NCBI GenBank assembly: GCA_032821775.1
Contig: JAVLRN010000008.1
Coordinates: forward strand, 2,728,001 to 2,792,000
Length of the DNA stretch: 64,000 nucleotides
From: Sanguinoderma infundibulare
Lineage: Eukaryota > Basidiomycota > Agaricomycetes > Polyporales > Polyporaceae
Direction of reading: 5' to 3'
Below the pieces are notes generated by a model that saw nothing but the letters and a program-made list of their open reading frames with translations, was not told the DNA's origin and did no database searches. The first letter of the stretch is position 1, and each line of letters begins with the position of its first letter. Below are positions 33,027 through 43,859 of the stretch, piece after piece. The position numbers were made by a program, and so were the translations under genes.

Positions 33027-34140
33027 TGTATAGTGCTATGCTGCCAATCTATCAAGGCATTGGTCTGTCGTAGCCAGAATAGTCTGAGGATGATGCTTTC
33101 TTTACCCAAGGAGGTTGCTAAAAGGTGAGTGTATCTTGAGATGCCTGCTACTGTGACATTCTTTTGTATGCAGTGGGTGATAAATCCTTGTTGATTGGGC
33201 ATTCCATCAATGTTAAATACTGGGATGGGGGATAAGAGTTTGAAGAGGAGTAGGTTATGGGACTTGGCAAAGTCTGTGTCAATGAAGATTCTGCCTGCTG
33301 AGTTGAAGAGGGCATGAATTTTGATGGTTTGGTTATGTGCAATTGAGACTAGAATATGCATGGATTGGTTGGGTACTTCAGCTACGATTACAGGTGATAC
33401 CGAGATATATGATCATTCTGACATCGAAGTAGATGACTGCTTCAAAAATCCTCTACCTCAGCAATGTTCACCACCTCCTCCTTCTCAGCATTCGACAGAG
33501 AAGCATAGATTGCTGGAATGTGGGAGATTGGACTGTCCTTGGGAGCAGTGGATGTCTCTGATTTGAACCTGATGACACAGATCTGTCAGTAGTTCAGAGT
33601 AGAAGTGGAATAGCCTTGGTTAGGAGTAGGGTTGAGATTGTCTGAGCAGTTGGCTGCAATGTGGCCAGGTTTGCAGCCACAGAAGCAGATTCCTTCCTTC
33701 CTGAACTGCACTCTCTCCTCCTCAGTGAGCTTTCTGAGGTGCACAAAGGTGGTTGTTGTGGGGGATGACTTGTTGTTCTGGAGGTTGGTGGGTCTGACCA
33801 CCTTGGCATATTTGATGCCCTTGCACCACTGGAGGTCCAAGCAGATGGCCACCTTATAGTACTTCTCGATGGTGGTTGGAAGCTCTTGTGCACTCAAAAT
33901 GTTCTTAACTAGTCCTGAGGACAGTCCCAAAAGGAACCAGTCAGACAAGACCCTGAGATCTTCAATGCAGGTTCTGGCTGCTAGAAGATGGAAGAGGGCA
34001 ACATAGTCCTCTGCCAATCCAGTCTGCTTCAGGGCTTTGATCTTAGTTATTGATTTGCCCACAGGGGAGAGAGGTTGAAAGGCAGCTAGAAACTTCCAGA
34101 TAAACATGACAAACATTCCAAACCCCTCCTCCACAGTAAA
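33027..34140 (-). pseudogene. Gag and protease fragments of element A
   Basis: The gag frame (34134-33586) contains LKQTGLAEDYVALFHLLAAR and LLGLSSGLVKNILSAQELP, typical of Ty3 capsid. It ends in a zinc-knuckle relic CFCGCKPGHIAANC, in which the second zinc-binding position is no longer Cys. A second frame (33361-33027) resembles the aspartic protease region (HALFNSAGRIFIDTDFAKSH), with the catalytic Asp-Ser/Thr-Gly replaced by NSAG. Both are nonfunctional. Confidence 0.8.
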
Positions 34141-34602
34141 GTCAGAGGGTTGTCTGATCTTTCATTCAGTCACTTTAGTTGGTGCAGTGACCGTGGCAGC
34201 TGCCATGGTGGTGGCTAAGGTGTTTGTGGTGATTGTGACAGTGACAGCAGCCATGGTAGCAGTGACAGTTGGATTGGTGGATGAAGGCATAGTTTGGGTC
34301 TGGATAGGACTGATGGATGATGTTGTGGATGGGGTGGGATTTGTGAATGTCATGAATTTTAAGTTCTCTGAGGATCCTAGTGGCCACACTGTGTGACTCA
34401 CTCAAGATTTGCATGCTAGGGGTACTCCATCCACTCTGGTGGTGTATACTCAATGAGGGTCTGCAAAGGTGATGTGGCAACCTGAGAGTATCCAGATGCT
34501 GTCACTGTTCTGAGTAGCAGATGGTGGAGGTTGATCTGTGCTGAATTTCAAAATGGCTGCTTAAACTTGAAGAAGTTGACAGAATAGTAGAGTTTGACCT
34601 GA

Positions 34603-35070
34603 TGTTATGATGAGGTCAAAGTCTGAGTGATGGGTGTGCACTGTCTAAGCAGGCAGAGGATGAGGAGGAAGTTGAGCAGTGTTCTGAGTGTCTTAGGCTT
34701 GCAGCACCAGTGAGGGTGTTCCGCTGGAGGTCTAGGTTCAATGGGGAGTAAAGCCTCAATTGGTACAAGAGGTCAAACTGGGGTATAGGGTACTGTGCTA
34801 AGGTTTATATAGGTGGGGAGAACAATAAGAAGCTGGAAGTGCTATTGTTTGACTGGGGCTATTGTCTGAGAAAGATAACAGAGGGAAACACATATGTGAA
34901 GGGAACAAAGGAAGATGCATGTGTGGGAATGCTATTGTACAGCATCAAGACAATAGGTGCTATAAGGTGTTGTGACCCCAAAAACTATGAAAGAGATGGG
35001 GTTGGGCCCAGAGTGGGAAAGGAAGAGAAAAGAAATATATAGGATAGCTAGAATGTATGCGATTGTAACA
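34603..35070 (-). repeat. 5' LTR of element A
   Basis: 468 bp, same length as its partner at 28047-28514 and alignable end to end (TGTTATGATGAGG ... GATTGTAACA). Confidence 0.93.
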
Positions 35071-35547
35071 TGTTCAGCCATGATTACTCTCAGTCCAGCT
35101 CACATGTCCAGTGCTTAGGCTCTGAACTTTACAGTAGCTTATCTACCCTGTTTACACATTTCTCTGAAAGTATAAGTGTCCTCAGGGTGTGCAGTAAGAA
35201 ACTGTCCCTTGAGTGTGACTCTTAGCCACATTTTTTACACTTGATTCAATGTTTAAACAGCTAGTCTAACATTATCTCTTCAATTATTTGTTATAACTAC
35301 CTCCAACATTGATACAACAGCCTCTTTTGTTATCCTTTGCTATTGATATATTACTTACTTACAGCTCCCCTTAACATTGATTCACCCCCTTGTTACTCCT
35401 TTGTATCTATTTTTCATCCATTGTTTATCTACTTAAAACTACTTTCTTTGATACTCCTTTAATATTATTTTTACCTATCTTTAACACCAGTTCAATAGCC
35501 CCTATGTTACCACTTTTTATCTTTATTCTTTTATTACTCTTTCATTA
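35071..35547. repeat. Degenerate tandem array, left part
   Basis: From about 35280 the sequence is a run of imperfect units of roughly 55-65 bp sharing the motif (c)taaCA(t/g)...cccttTGTTAcc...ttatc. The same unit continues to the right of the solo LTR (36598-36899). It is AT-rich and non-coding. Confidence 0.6.
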
Positions 35548-36597
35548 TGAGATATACACAAGTTATCTAATAGAAAATACTACTAAATAAAATGCACCTG
35601 AAGTAATCAGGCCAGGCTTTAGGTCAGATATTCCTCCAGGTATTCATGACAGTGATCAGAGATATGGGGTATGAATAGGTAAGATCAAGGTATAGGAGGG
35701 GATAATAGAGAGCAAGCCTATCAGAGGCTTTCTAACTTTCAGAGAAAGACTTGACTATTGTGCACTATTGCACAAAGATCACCTGTCAGAAGTGGGATGT
35801 ATGTTCTGAGGAAAGCTTCAATTGTCATTTGGGGGGACCTAGCTGAGGTCCAATAAATAGACTAGTGTGCTATTGTGCTAACTATAGATGCAATGCCATA
35901 TCTAAACAATAGCACAATACTATTGAAGTGGTCATTGTCTTTGGACAATGAATGTATGCAGACTGTGTGAAATAATCCTATAGACATAAAGAAATAAACA
36001 ATAGTCCACCAACCAGCATGGAAATAGCATATCTATACAATGGAATATGCACAATTATTATGCTATATATCTGAGAATATTCTCAAGCATAATAGGCCAG
36101 GACAAAAGACATCCTCAGACAATTAAGCATGAGGAATAATAGATCAAAGTCTGTAGTGTGAAAATATTCAAAGAATAAAAGGATAGAGCATAATAGTCAT
36201 TTTTAAATAACAATAAAGCCATATCACATAAAAAAGAAAAACCTGTGCTGACTGAGCATGTGTATAGTAATGTGTATCAGTCATCATGCTTGGACCTTAG
36301 TCAGCCTCTTTTCAGGTCATGTGCCAAGAATCAAATCATTTGCATAGCATAGTGAACAAATGGAGAGTATATATAGAGTCCATGCTAAATCATATTGCTC
36401 CTGACACACATCTTGCTCCTTGAGTTCTCACCTTCCTCCCCAGATTCTTTTTGGACTGACTCCCTGTCCTCCTTTCACCCTGGCAGCTCTCTGAACCTAA
36501 AGATAGGTTCTTCAGAGTCAAGGCAGTTCTAGTGCTGAACTGGCTCTCCTGCCAGCCTGTACCTGTTCAATGGATCAGTCATACACTGCGTATGACA
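35548..36597. mobile_element. Solo LTR, family B (about 1.05 kb)
   Basis: The sequence from TGAGATATACACAAG to TATGACA aligns along its length with the 5' LTR of element B (53754-54847). ATTA is present immediately on both sides (35544-35547 and 36598-36601), a short target duplication. No internal element sequence is attached, so it is a solo LTR left by recombination. Confidence 0.85.
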
Positions 36598-36899
36598 ATT
36601 AATCATATACAACTATTCTTAATATCCTTGGTAACCATTTGGTATCAGTTGACATATTGCCCCTAACAGTGCTCTAACAGTCTTTAAATTACTCATTATT
36701 ACTGTCTTATAAGTATCTCTATACATTGACCTAACAGGGCTTTTGTTATCCTCTATAATACAATATGTACTATCTCCATATCAGTTTAACAGTCATCTGA
36801 TCACTCTTTGTTACCAATTTATTATACCCTTATAATAACTCCTAATCCTGGTCTAACAGTCCCTTTGTTACCATTTGTTATCTATGTCCAAGTGCCCCT
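36598..36899. repeat. Degenerate tandem array, right part
   Basis: Continuation of the same about 55-65-bp units (for example at 36676, 36733, 36787 and 36852: taacag...ctttgttacc). The solo LTR interrupts what was one array. Confidence 0.6.
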
Positions 36900-37355
36900 T
36901 GTCATGACTGCCTGTTGAGACAAGATTAGTAAAGACTTATAAAGGTGAGCAGAAGCATTGACAAGCACTTGTGCAGTGAGACTAGAGCTAGGCTCAATAG
37001 TCAGGACTGGAGAGAAGATATATTGAGAGAGGTAAACAAGTGAAATATATAACAAAGCTGACCTGAAGACAAGACATTGAAACTGGGTCTCTAGATAGCA
37101 AGTACAGGGATTTTAAATATATACACCTATGGGACAATAGAATCCCAGTGAACAATAAGTATATGAACATGAGAAATAAGGGCAACAGGCCATATTGTAC
37201 ACAATAAGCAACCTATTTTATTGTTGAACAATAGCATGAGAATGCAAACTTGAAGAATAAAGACAAGTGGCTAAAGCTATGAGATAAGGACCTTTTTTTA
37301 CAAAAAAAAACATATAAGATAAGAAAAAATAGGTGCCAATGGGCTGTTCATGACA
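36900..37355. mobile_element. Solo LTR, family C, copy 1
   Basis: 456 bp from TGTCATGACTG to TTCATGACA, alignable with 40089-40556. No clear target duplication remains. Confidence 0.7.
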
Positions 37356-37799
37356 GTTGTTAGATTGAATATCAGTTAAGATTGTTTCTTTCTCCTTTTA
37401 TTGCTGTTGTCTTGTTCCTTGCTTTTTCCATGCCTGCATTCAAGGCAAAAGTGTTGCACTCTTAGCTGACCACCAAGGTCAAGAGATTATAAAAATCATT
37501 ATAATGTTACACTCAGGAGACATTTGGTGAGGCCTATACCTATAAGGATAAACATCTAAAGAAAGATTATTGCACAATAGCTGAGAAACATGAGATTTTG
37601 AGGTCTACTTTATATGATCATCACTAAGAACTTTACACCCCAGTGTGCAAAGCTTGTGAAAAGCAACAGCACATGAGCCTGAAATCAAAGATTGCCTTTA
37701 TCAATATAAGGCATACACCTCCTCTGAGCAGCTTTAGTAGATTGGATGCATTTTAAAGTTCACACATGACACACAAGCAGAGTTAGTTTGTCTGATATA
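37356..37799 (+). other. Non-coding stretch with a possible transposase HTH relic
   Basis: Between the solo LTR and the fold-back element. One plus-strand frame from about 37430, with several stops, reads MPAFKAKVLHS and, in the same frame, KKDYCTIAEKHEILRSTLYD. This looks like the helix-turn-helix start of a pogo-type transposase. The match is short and the call is tentative. Confidence 0.25.
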
Positions 37800-37801
37800 T
37801 A

Positions 37802-39416
37802 CAGTGACTTACAAAACTGTTTTCAGAAAAGTTACTCCCACGCCGTTTTTGGCATATCTCCGCAAATACTTAGCATAAGGACATGATTTGAAGTGCGTTC
37901 GGTAGATATGCTTCTTGGCTTTCGATAGAGCTATGTATTATGCGAAACGGATAAAAACTCCCAAAGATATTGAGTGCTCTTTGCACTCACTGCCTGGAAA
38001 CAGTTTTGTAACTGTTCCTGGTGCCACACATAATTTATTCATGAAAGGGCATGCACAGACAATTGTCAAATCTCTTGGTGGCAATGTTGTGTGTACTGTT
38101 TACATACATCAGTCCAGGCTATAATCTCACACAATACATCTCACTTTCCTGCTATAATCATGCCTAAAGGTTTCCTCAGCAACCATTAACCAGGTCACCT
38201 CTCCTCGCTAACTAACACCATTCTATCACCTATATCCAGGTTAAAACTGGCATTGGTGGGAGTGACATCAGTAAATAATACTCCACACACTTTCCTGAGG
38301 TCTCTGAGGCCAAGGGTGGTCACCTATCCCTTTTTTTTCCAACTACCATATGTTATGTGACTCACCTTATTGAGACCGGGATGGCCAATACTGCTGTTCA
38401 GGTCCACAATTCTTATAAGGATGCATTCCTCAGGACTGTATGTATCTATGTTATTTATTGCAGGCTGAAGGGATAAAGCACAATTGCAGTAACGATGAGG
38501 AAACACATTCAACTCAATACTGTATACAAGGCCAAGCAGTACAATGTCACTTTGTCAAAGAAATGCTAGACTATGAAGGAATGAATAAGGCTGATATCAT
38601 CAGAGAGGACTAATATGAAAAAAATTGGGTCATATGAGAGGAAGTATATGTGGAAAAAGAGGACAGAGAGGCTGAGTAACTAGATAGTTAGCTGTATAAT
38701 GAAGGTTAGAGGTGTTTTCTCATCATTACTGCAATTGTGCTTTATCCCTTCAGCCTGCAATAAATAACATAGATACATACAGTCCTGAGGAATGCATCCT
38801 TATAAGAATTGTGGACCTGAACAGCAGTATTGGCCATCCCGGTCTCAATAAGGTGAGTCACATAACATATGGTAGTTGGAAAAAAAAGGGATAGGTGACC
38901 ACCCTTGGCCTCAGAGACCTCAGGAAAGTGTGTGGAGTATTATTTACTGATGTCACTCCCACCAATGCCAGTTTTAACCTGGATATAGGTGATAGAATGG
39001 TGTTAGTTAGCGAGGAGAGGTGACCTGGTTAATGGTTGCTGAGGAAACCTTTAGGCATGATTATAGCAGGAAAGTGAGATGTATTGTGTGAGATTATAGC
39101 CTGGACTGATGTATGTAAACAGTACACACAACATTGCCACCAAGAGATTTGACAATTGTCTGTGCATGCCCTTTCATGAATAAATTATGTGTGGCACCAG
39201 GAACAGTTACAAAACTGTTTCCAGGCAGTGAGTGCAAAGAGCACTCAATATCTTTGGGAGTTTTTATCCGTTTCGCATAATACATAGCTCTATCGAAAGC
39301 CAAGAAGCATATCTACCGAACGCACTTCAAATCATGTCCTTATGCTAAGTATTTGCGGAGATATGCCAAAAACGGCGTGGGAGTAACTTTTCTGGAAACA
39401 GTTTTGTAAGTCACTG
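37802..39416. mobile_element. Fold-back element with about 710-bp inverted arms and Tc1/mariner-like ends
   Basis: The 1615-bp element begins CAGTGACTTACAAAACTG and ends with its exact inverse, flanked by TA on both sides (37800-37801 and 39417-39418), as in Tc1/mariner insertions. The left arm (37802 to about 38515) and right arm (about 38707-39416) are almost identical inverted copies, separated by about 190 bp of unique sequence. Mirror-image open frames appear twice: a 69-codon frame at 37915-38124 (+) and 39094-39303 (-), and a 60-62-codon frame at 38324-38512 (-) and 38712-38894 (+). They match no transposase I know and may be incidental. The arms retain CpG sites and are far less diverged than nearby repeats. 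Confidence 0.9.
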
Positions 39417-40088
39417 TATGTGCAAGTGCCCAGGTAATTACCAGCTTTTATTAAAAGCATGACTGAGATTTGAATCTTTGCACCCACACCTGGAGACCCA
39501 GTTTTGATCTCTTATTTCTAGATAGGCCTCATTATATATTTCACTTGTTTACCTTGCTCAATATACCTTGTCTTCAGTCCTGACCATTGAGCCTTGCTCC
39601 GGTCTCACTGCACAAGTGCTTGTTGATGCTCCTATCCACCTTATAAATCTTTCCTGATCCTTGCTTGACATTCAGTCACAACAATGGGCTACTCTGTTAA
39701 CAATCTATACTGTTACCAACATGGTGGTTATCATCTAAGAGAACTCTAAACTATTTAATAAAATGTGGATTAAGCAGTTCCTCAATCAGAGGTCATCTTA
39801 AAAAGGCTGTCACAGATATAGATATACATGCTAAAAACTTGAGCAATGTGAGATTAAAGGGGGTTTTTTGATGGAGACACTAGACAATGTTAGCACAAAG
39901 GCACAAGATGTGCAAAGGCTGGCTGTATAGCACAGGTGTGCACATAAAGCTAGCCTCAATGACTCATACAGAAACATGCTCACCTAACCTCAATAACTGA
40001 GAGGTTGAGATGAAGAGCTAGGATTGCAGAAGCTAAGATTGTATTGTACAGAGATAGGGGTAATTCAAATAGAGATAAACATAATGGA
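39417..40088. other. Repeat-derived intergenic with truncated family C LTR (39491-39683, reversed)
   Basis: 39491-39683 is the reverse complement of about the first 190 bp of the family C LTR, ending GTCACAACA. The remainder (39684-40088) is AT-rich with no gene. Confidence 0.6.
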
Positions 40089-40556
40089 TGTTGTGACTGG
40101 CCATCAAGCAAGGATGGAGGAAGACTAATGACGCAAACAAGAGCATTGATGAGCACCTGTGCAGTGAAACTGAAGCAAGACTCAATGGTCAGAACTGGAG
40201 AAAAGATATATTGAGCAAGATAAACAAGTGAAATATATAATGAGGCCTACCTAGAGATAAGAGGTCAAAACTGAGTCTCCAAGTAGCAAGTACAGAGGTT
40301 TATATACTACAATGAGACAATAGAAACCACTGGACAAAAGATAACTATAAATATGGAAAACTAGAGAGACAGAATGATAGTGCATTGTATACAATAAAGA
40401 AACTATTGTACTGTCAAACAATCATATGAGAACAGAGGTTTAGAGAACAAAAATGCATGGTAATCACTGCAAGATAAAGATAAATGTACAGGAAAGAAAA
40501 CAGATAAGATAAAGAAAATGATGCTAAGATAAGCACCAAATAGGTCATTTGTGACA
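40089..40556. mobile_element. Solo LTR, family C, copy 2
   Basis: 468 bp from TGTTGTGACTGG to TTTGTGACA, flanked by a perfect 5-bp target duplication ATGGA (40084-40088 and 40557-40561). It aligns to 36900-37355. It shares length but not sequence with the LTR of element A. Confidence 0.88.
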
Positions 40557-40621
40557 ATGGATTATAAAAAGCTACTGAGCTCTGAGGTCATATAAACCAG
40601 ACTGTGATATATGCACAATGT

Positions 40622-41422
40622 TAGGCTGTGTCATGAGTGTGGGTTATCCACATGGGTTTTTGTGGGTTTTTGGCATGAGTGTGGGTGTCAGTCAGGCTTT
40701 GTTCACCCATGGCAAAATCCACATCCATGCCATGGGTTGTGGGTATAACTGCTGACATAAGCACCTATAACAGTCTTTGCAGGCTGGAGGCATTGTTTCT
40801 GCTATTACTAGTTCATTTCTGCACCTTTTAAGGTGCTTCTTTTATTATCTTAATTGTTATAGCAATGCCTACAGAATGTATCTAATGCAACAGTGTAAAA
40901 CCACAAGCACTACTATTTGCAGGAGGGGGGTAAGGAGGAGGGGGTGGCCATAGTGAAGCCTCCAGTGGTCACCTTGAGGCAATTAATACCTTGTTGGAAA
41001 GCTACTGATTATAGCTTTTTAATGGTATTATTGTTAATTTGATCTATACCCTAGTTGTTGATATATATGCCTTAGAAGCATGGTGTGGCTGAACATTGAT
41101 GGCTCCTGCATTTATAAAATAGCCAGGAACCTAAGAATAAATAGTATATCATAGATATAGCAGTCAGTAGTTGCAAGGAGCAACAAGAATGATAGAAATC
41201 TATCAATCCATCACTGAAAAACAACAACAATGGCCTTCCTACCCCCCTCAATATATCTGAAGACTCATTGACATCCATGAAAAACCCACAGATTCATGGG
41301 TGTGAGTGATGCACCCAGCACCCAAGATTTTGCACCCACACTCAAGGATACCCATGGGTTGGTGAGTGTGGATTTTTCATGGGTGTGGATGTGAGTGAGC
41401 ACTCTGACACTTATGGGTTCAC
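40622..41422. mobile_element. TGTGGG-rich hAT-like MITE, copy 1 (right end lost)
   Basis: It begins TAGGCTGTGTCATGAGTGTGGG and is the approximate reverse complement of the copy at 41835-42647, including the shared block GATGGATTGATAGATTTCTATC. Both subterminal zones are rich in TGTGGGT. The right terminal repeat is missing or diverged where it meets rearranged LTR sequence at about 41423. Non-coding. Confidence 0.75.
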
Positions 41423-43109
41423 TCGAGCACTTCAACAGTATTGTGCTATCTTTAAATATAGTATTGTGTCTATAACCTATTTTTCAGACTTAGCACAATA
41501 GCACAATAGTCTGTTTATTTATATTTGGTTCTAGATAGCCACTAGTATATAAGAACCTCAGCTGGGTCCCTCTAAAAAAGGACAAATTTAGTTTCTTATG
41601 GACACAATACTATATCTAAAGATAGCACAATGCTGTTGAAGTGCTCATTGTTCAAGAACAATGAATATATGCAGACTGTGAGAAATAATCCTATGAACAA
41701 TAAAGGAATAAACAATAGTTCACCAACCAGCATGAGAATAACATATCTATACAGTGAAATATGCACAATCATCATGCTATATGCCTGAGAAAATTCTCAA
41801 GTATAATAGGCCAGGATAAAAGTCATCCTCAAACTAGGCTGTAGCATAGGTGTACCCATGGGTGTCAGAGGGTTGACTCACACCCACACCCATGAAAAAC
41901 CCACACCCACAGCCCATGGGTTTTTGTGGGTGTGGGTGCAGAGCACTGGGTGTGGTGGGTATCACCTGGATCCATGGATATGTGGGTTTGTCATGGGTGT
42001 CAATGAGTCTTCAGATATATTGAGGGAGGTAGGAAGGTCATTATTATTGTTGTTCAGTGATGGATTGATAGATTTCTATCATTGTTGTTGCTCTTTGAAG
42101 CTACTGACTGCTATATCTAGGACATATCATTCATTCTCTGATTTCTGGCCATTCTGTGGCATGCTGGAGCCATCAACTCTCAGTCACACTATACTTTTCA
42201 GACCTATATCTCAACAATTGGGACATAGACAAAAGTTACAATAAAACTATTGAAAAGCTATGATCAGTAGCTTTCTAATGAGGTATCAATTGCCTCAAGG
42301 TGACCACTGGAGGCTTCACTATGGTCACTCCCTCCTCACCCTGCTCCTGCCAATAGTAGTATTTGTGGCTTTACACTGTTGCATTAGGTGCATTCTGTGG
42401 GCAATGCTACAACAATTGAGATATCAAAAAAAGTACCTCAAAAGGTGTGGAAAGGAAGTAATCATAGCAGAAACAATGTCCCCAGCCTCCCAGGACTGCC
42501 AGAGGTGCTTATATAGGTGGCTATGCTCACAATCCATACTAGGGTTGTGGGTTTTGCCATGGGTGTGCAAAGTCCAACCCACACCCACACCCACATAGGT
42601 TACCCACAAAAACTCATGTAGGTAACCTACACCCATGATGCAGCCTACCTCAAATAATTAAGTATGAGGAATAATAGATTAAAGTCTGTAGGGTGGAAAT
42701 ACTCAAAGAATAAAAGGGTAGAGCATAATAGTTATTCTCAAATAACAATAAAGTCATATCATACAAAAAAAACCTGTGCTGACTGAGCATGTGTACGGTA
42801 ATATGTATCAGTCATCATGCTTGAACCTTAGTCAGCCTTTTTCAGGTCATGTGCCAAAAACCAAATCATCTGTATAGTATAGTGAATAAATAGAGAGTAC
42901 ATGTAGAGTCTACACTAAATCATGTTGCACCTAATGAACATCCTGCACCTTGAGCTCTCACCTTCCTCTCCAGGCCCTTCTTGAACTGACACCCTGTCCT
43001 CTCTAAATCTAAAGATAGGTTCTTCAGAGTCAAGGTAGTTCTAGTGCTGAACTGGCTATCCTACCAGCCTGTACCTGTTCAATAGATCAGTCATACACCA
43101 TGTATGACA
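41423..43109 (-). repeat. 3' LTR of element B, rearranged and interrupted
   Basis: 41608-41834 plus 42648-43109 aligns with 54140-54847 in the same orientation. 41423-41607 is instead an inverted copy of about 54010-54180, so the outer end of this LTR was lost or replaced by an inverted segment. A MITE (41835-42647) splits it. The internal boundary ends TATGACA at 43109. Confidence 0.75.
41835..42647. mobile_element. TGTGGG-rich hAT-like MITE, copy 2
   Basis: 813 bp with terminal repeats TAGGCTGTAGCATAGGTG / CACCCATGATGCAGCCTA. It is flanked by cctcaaac (41827-41834) and cctcaaat (42648-42655). The empty site exists at 54366-54373 in the other LTR (cctcaaac once), which confirms insertion. 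TG-rich ends (tgtgggtgtgggt). Eight-bp duplication points to hAT. Confidence 0.9.
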
Positions 43110-43228
43110 ATCATTCTACACTTGAAGTGCAACATCCCCATTGCAAAGTCTGAGAAGAATGAGATCATGTACTCATAGTGCTTTCTAACCAGCCACTGAG
43201 CCAGTTGGAGAGGAAAGAAGGGAAGGAG

Positions 43229-43729
43229 TCAGAGTTCAAGTGGGAGGTCATCTGCATTGAAGCTGCACACTGGCAGGCAGAAGTCAGCAGAAGAGAGGAT
43301 AGGACCAGACGAGGTCACTGAGGCTTCTTCATCACTGCCATCTGAGGAGTCACCATCTCTGACAGTCTGCCTGTTCTCAAAAATCCACCCAGAAACAATG
43401 AAATACTGCTCACCATGCTGGAAGATGATACTGGCAGGGTCATTGAAGATGCAGAGGGCTGAGATGTTGATATGAAAGTGGTGGTAGTCGGATAGGTAAA
43501 GGATGGAGTTGAAGTGAAGGGTGGTGTCAGCATCTGGACTGAAGAAGAAGAGGGTCCACAGGCTGGTGGACTCACTGCGAATGGTGCAAACTATGTTTGC
43601 TGGTATAGCAAAGTGGCTGGAGAGAAAGAGAGGGATTTGTTGTGCAATGAAGGATCTAAGGTCTGTGTTTGGGCCAAAGGCATGAACCATGATGCAGGTC
43701 AGAGGGGCAAACATGATGAAGTAATACAT
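43229..43729 (-). pseudogene. Extra ORF downstream of integrase in element B
   Basis: A 166-codon open frame between the integrase and the 3' LTR, on the element's coding strand. It contains IPLFLSSHFAIPANIVCTIR and an acidic tail (DGDSSDGSDEEASVTSSGP). No domain recognised. Its openness in an otherwise broken element is notable but may be chance. Confidence 0.4.
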
Positions 43730-43859
43730 AGTGAAGCAGGATGAGTGTCAGCACAGCTGAGAATAGCGGGAGGGAGGAGGTTGGGTGAGAAAGGCATTGA
43801 CGGGGGCAAGAATTATATGAGAGGTAAGTACTGCGCCACTTGACTGGCCAGAGCAGCAC

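Larger units (their letters stand above)
28047..35070 (-). mobile_element. Ty3/gypsy chromovirus-type LTR retrotransposon (element A), decayed
   Basis: The element is 7024 bp with two 468-bp LTRs (28047-28514 and 34603-35070), both starting TGTTA and ending TAACA. It is flanked by TATTC on the left and TGTTC on the right, a 5-bp target duplication with one transition. Coding order on the minus strand is gag, protease, reverse transcriptase, RNase H, integrase, chromodomain, which defines the chromodomain-bearing branch of Ty3/gypsy. A purine tract (reverse complement of 28515-28530) adjoins the 3' LTR as expected of a polypurine tract. All frames are broken, so the copy is dead. A hAT-type MITE has inserted into it at 32602-33018. 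Confidence 0.93.

Noticed and set aside
34575..34602. Primer-binding site of element A
   Set aside because: The minus-strand sequence after the 5' LTR (TCAGGTCAAACTCTAC) lacks the TGG expected from a tRNA 3' end; it may be mutated or the element may self-prime, so no call is made.
35280..36899. CRISPR-like regularly spaced repeat
   Set aside because: Units are imperfect and contiguous with no unique spacers, and the genome is eukaryotic.
37915..39303. Two 69-residue identical proteins annotated as a gene pair
   Set aside because: They are the same sequence in the two arms of a fold-back element; no independent evidence of expression or selection.
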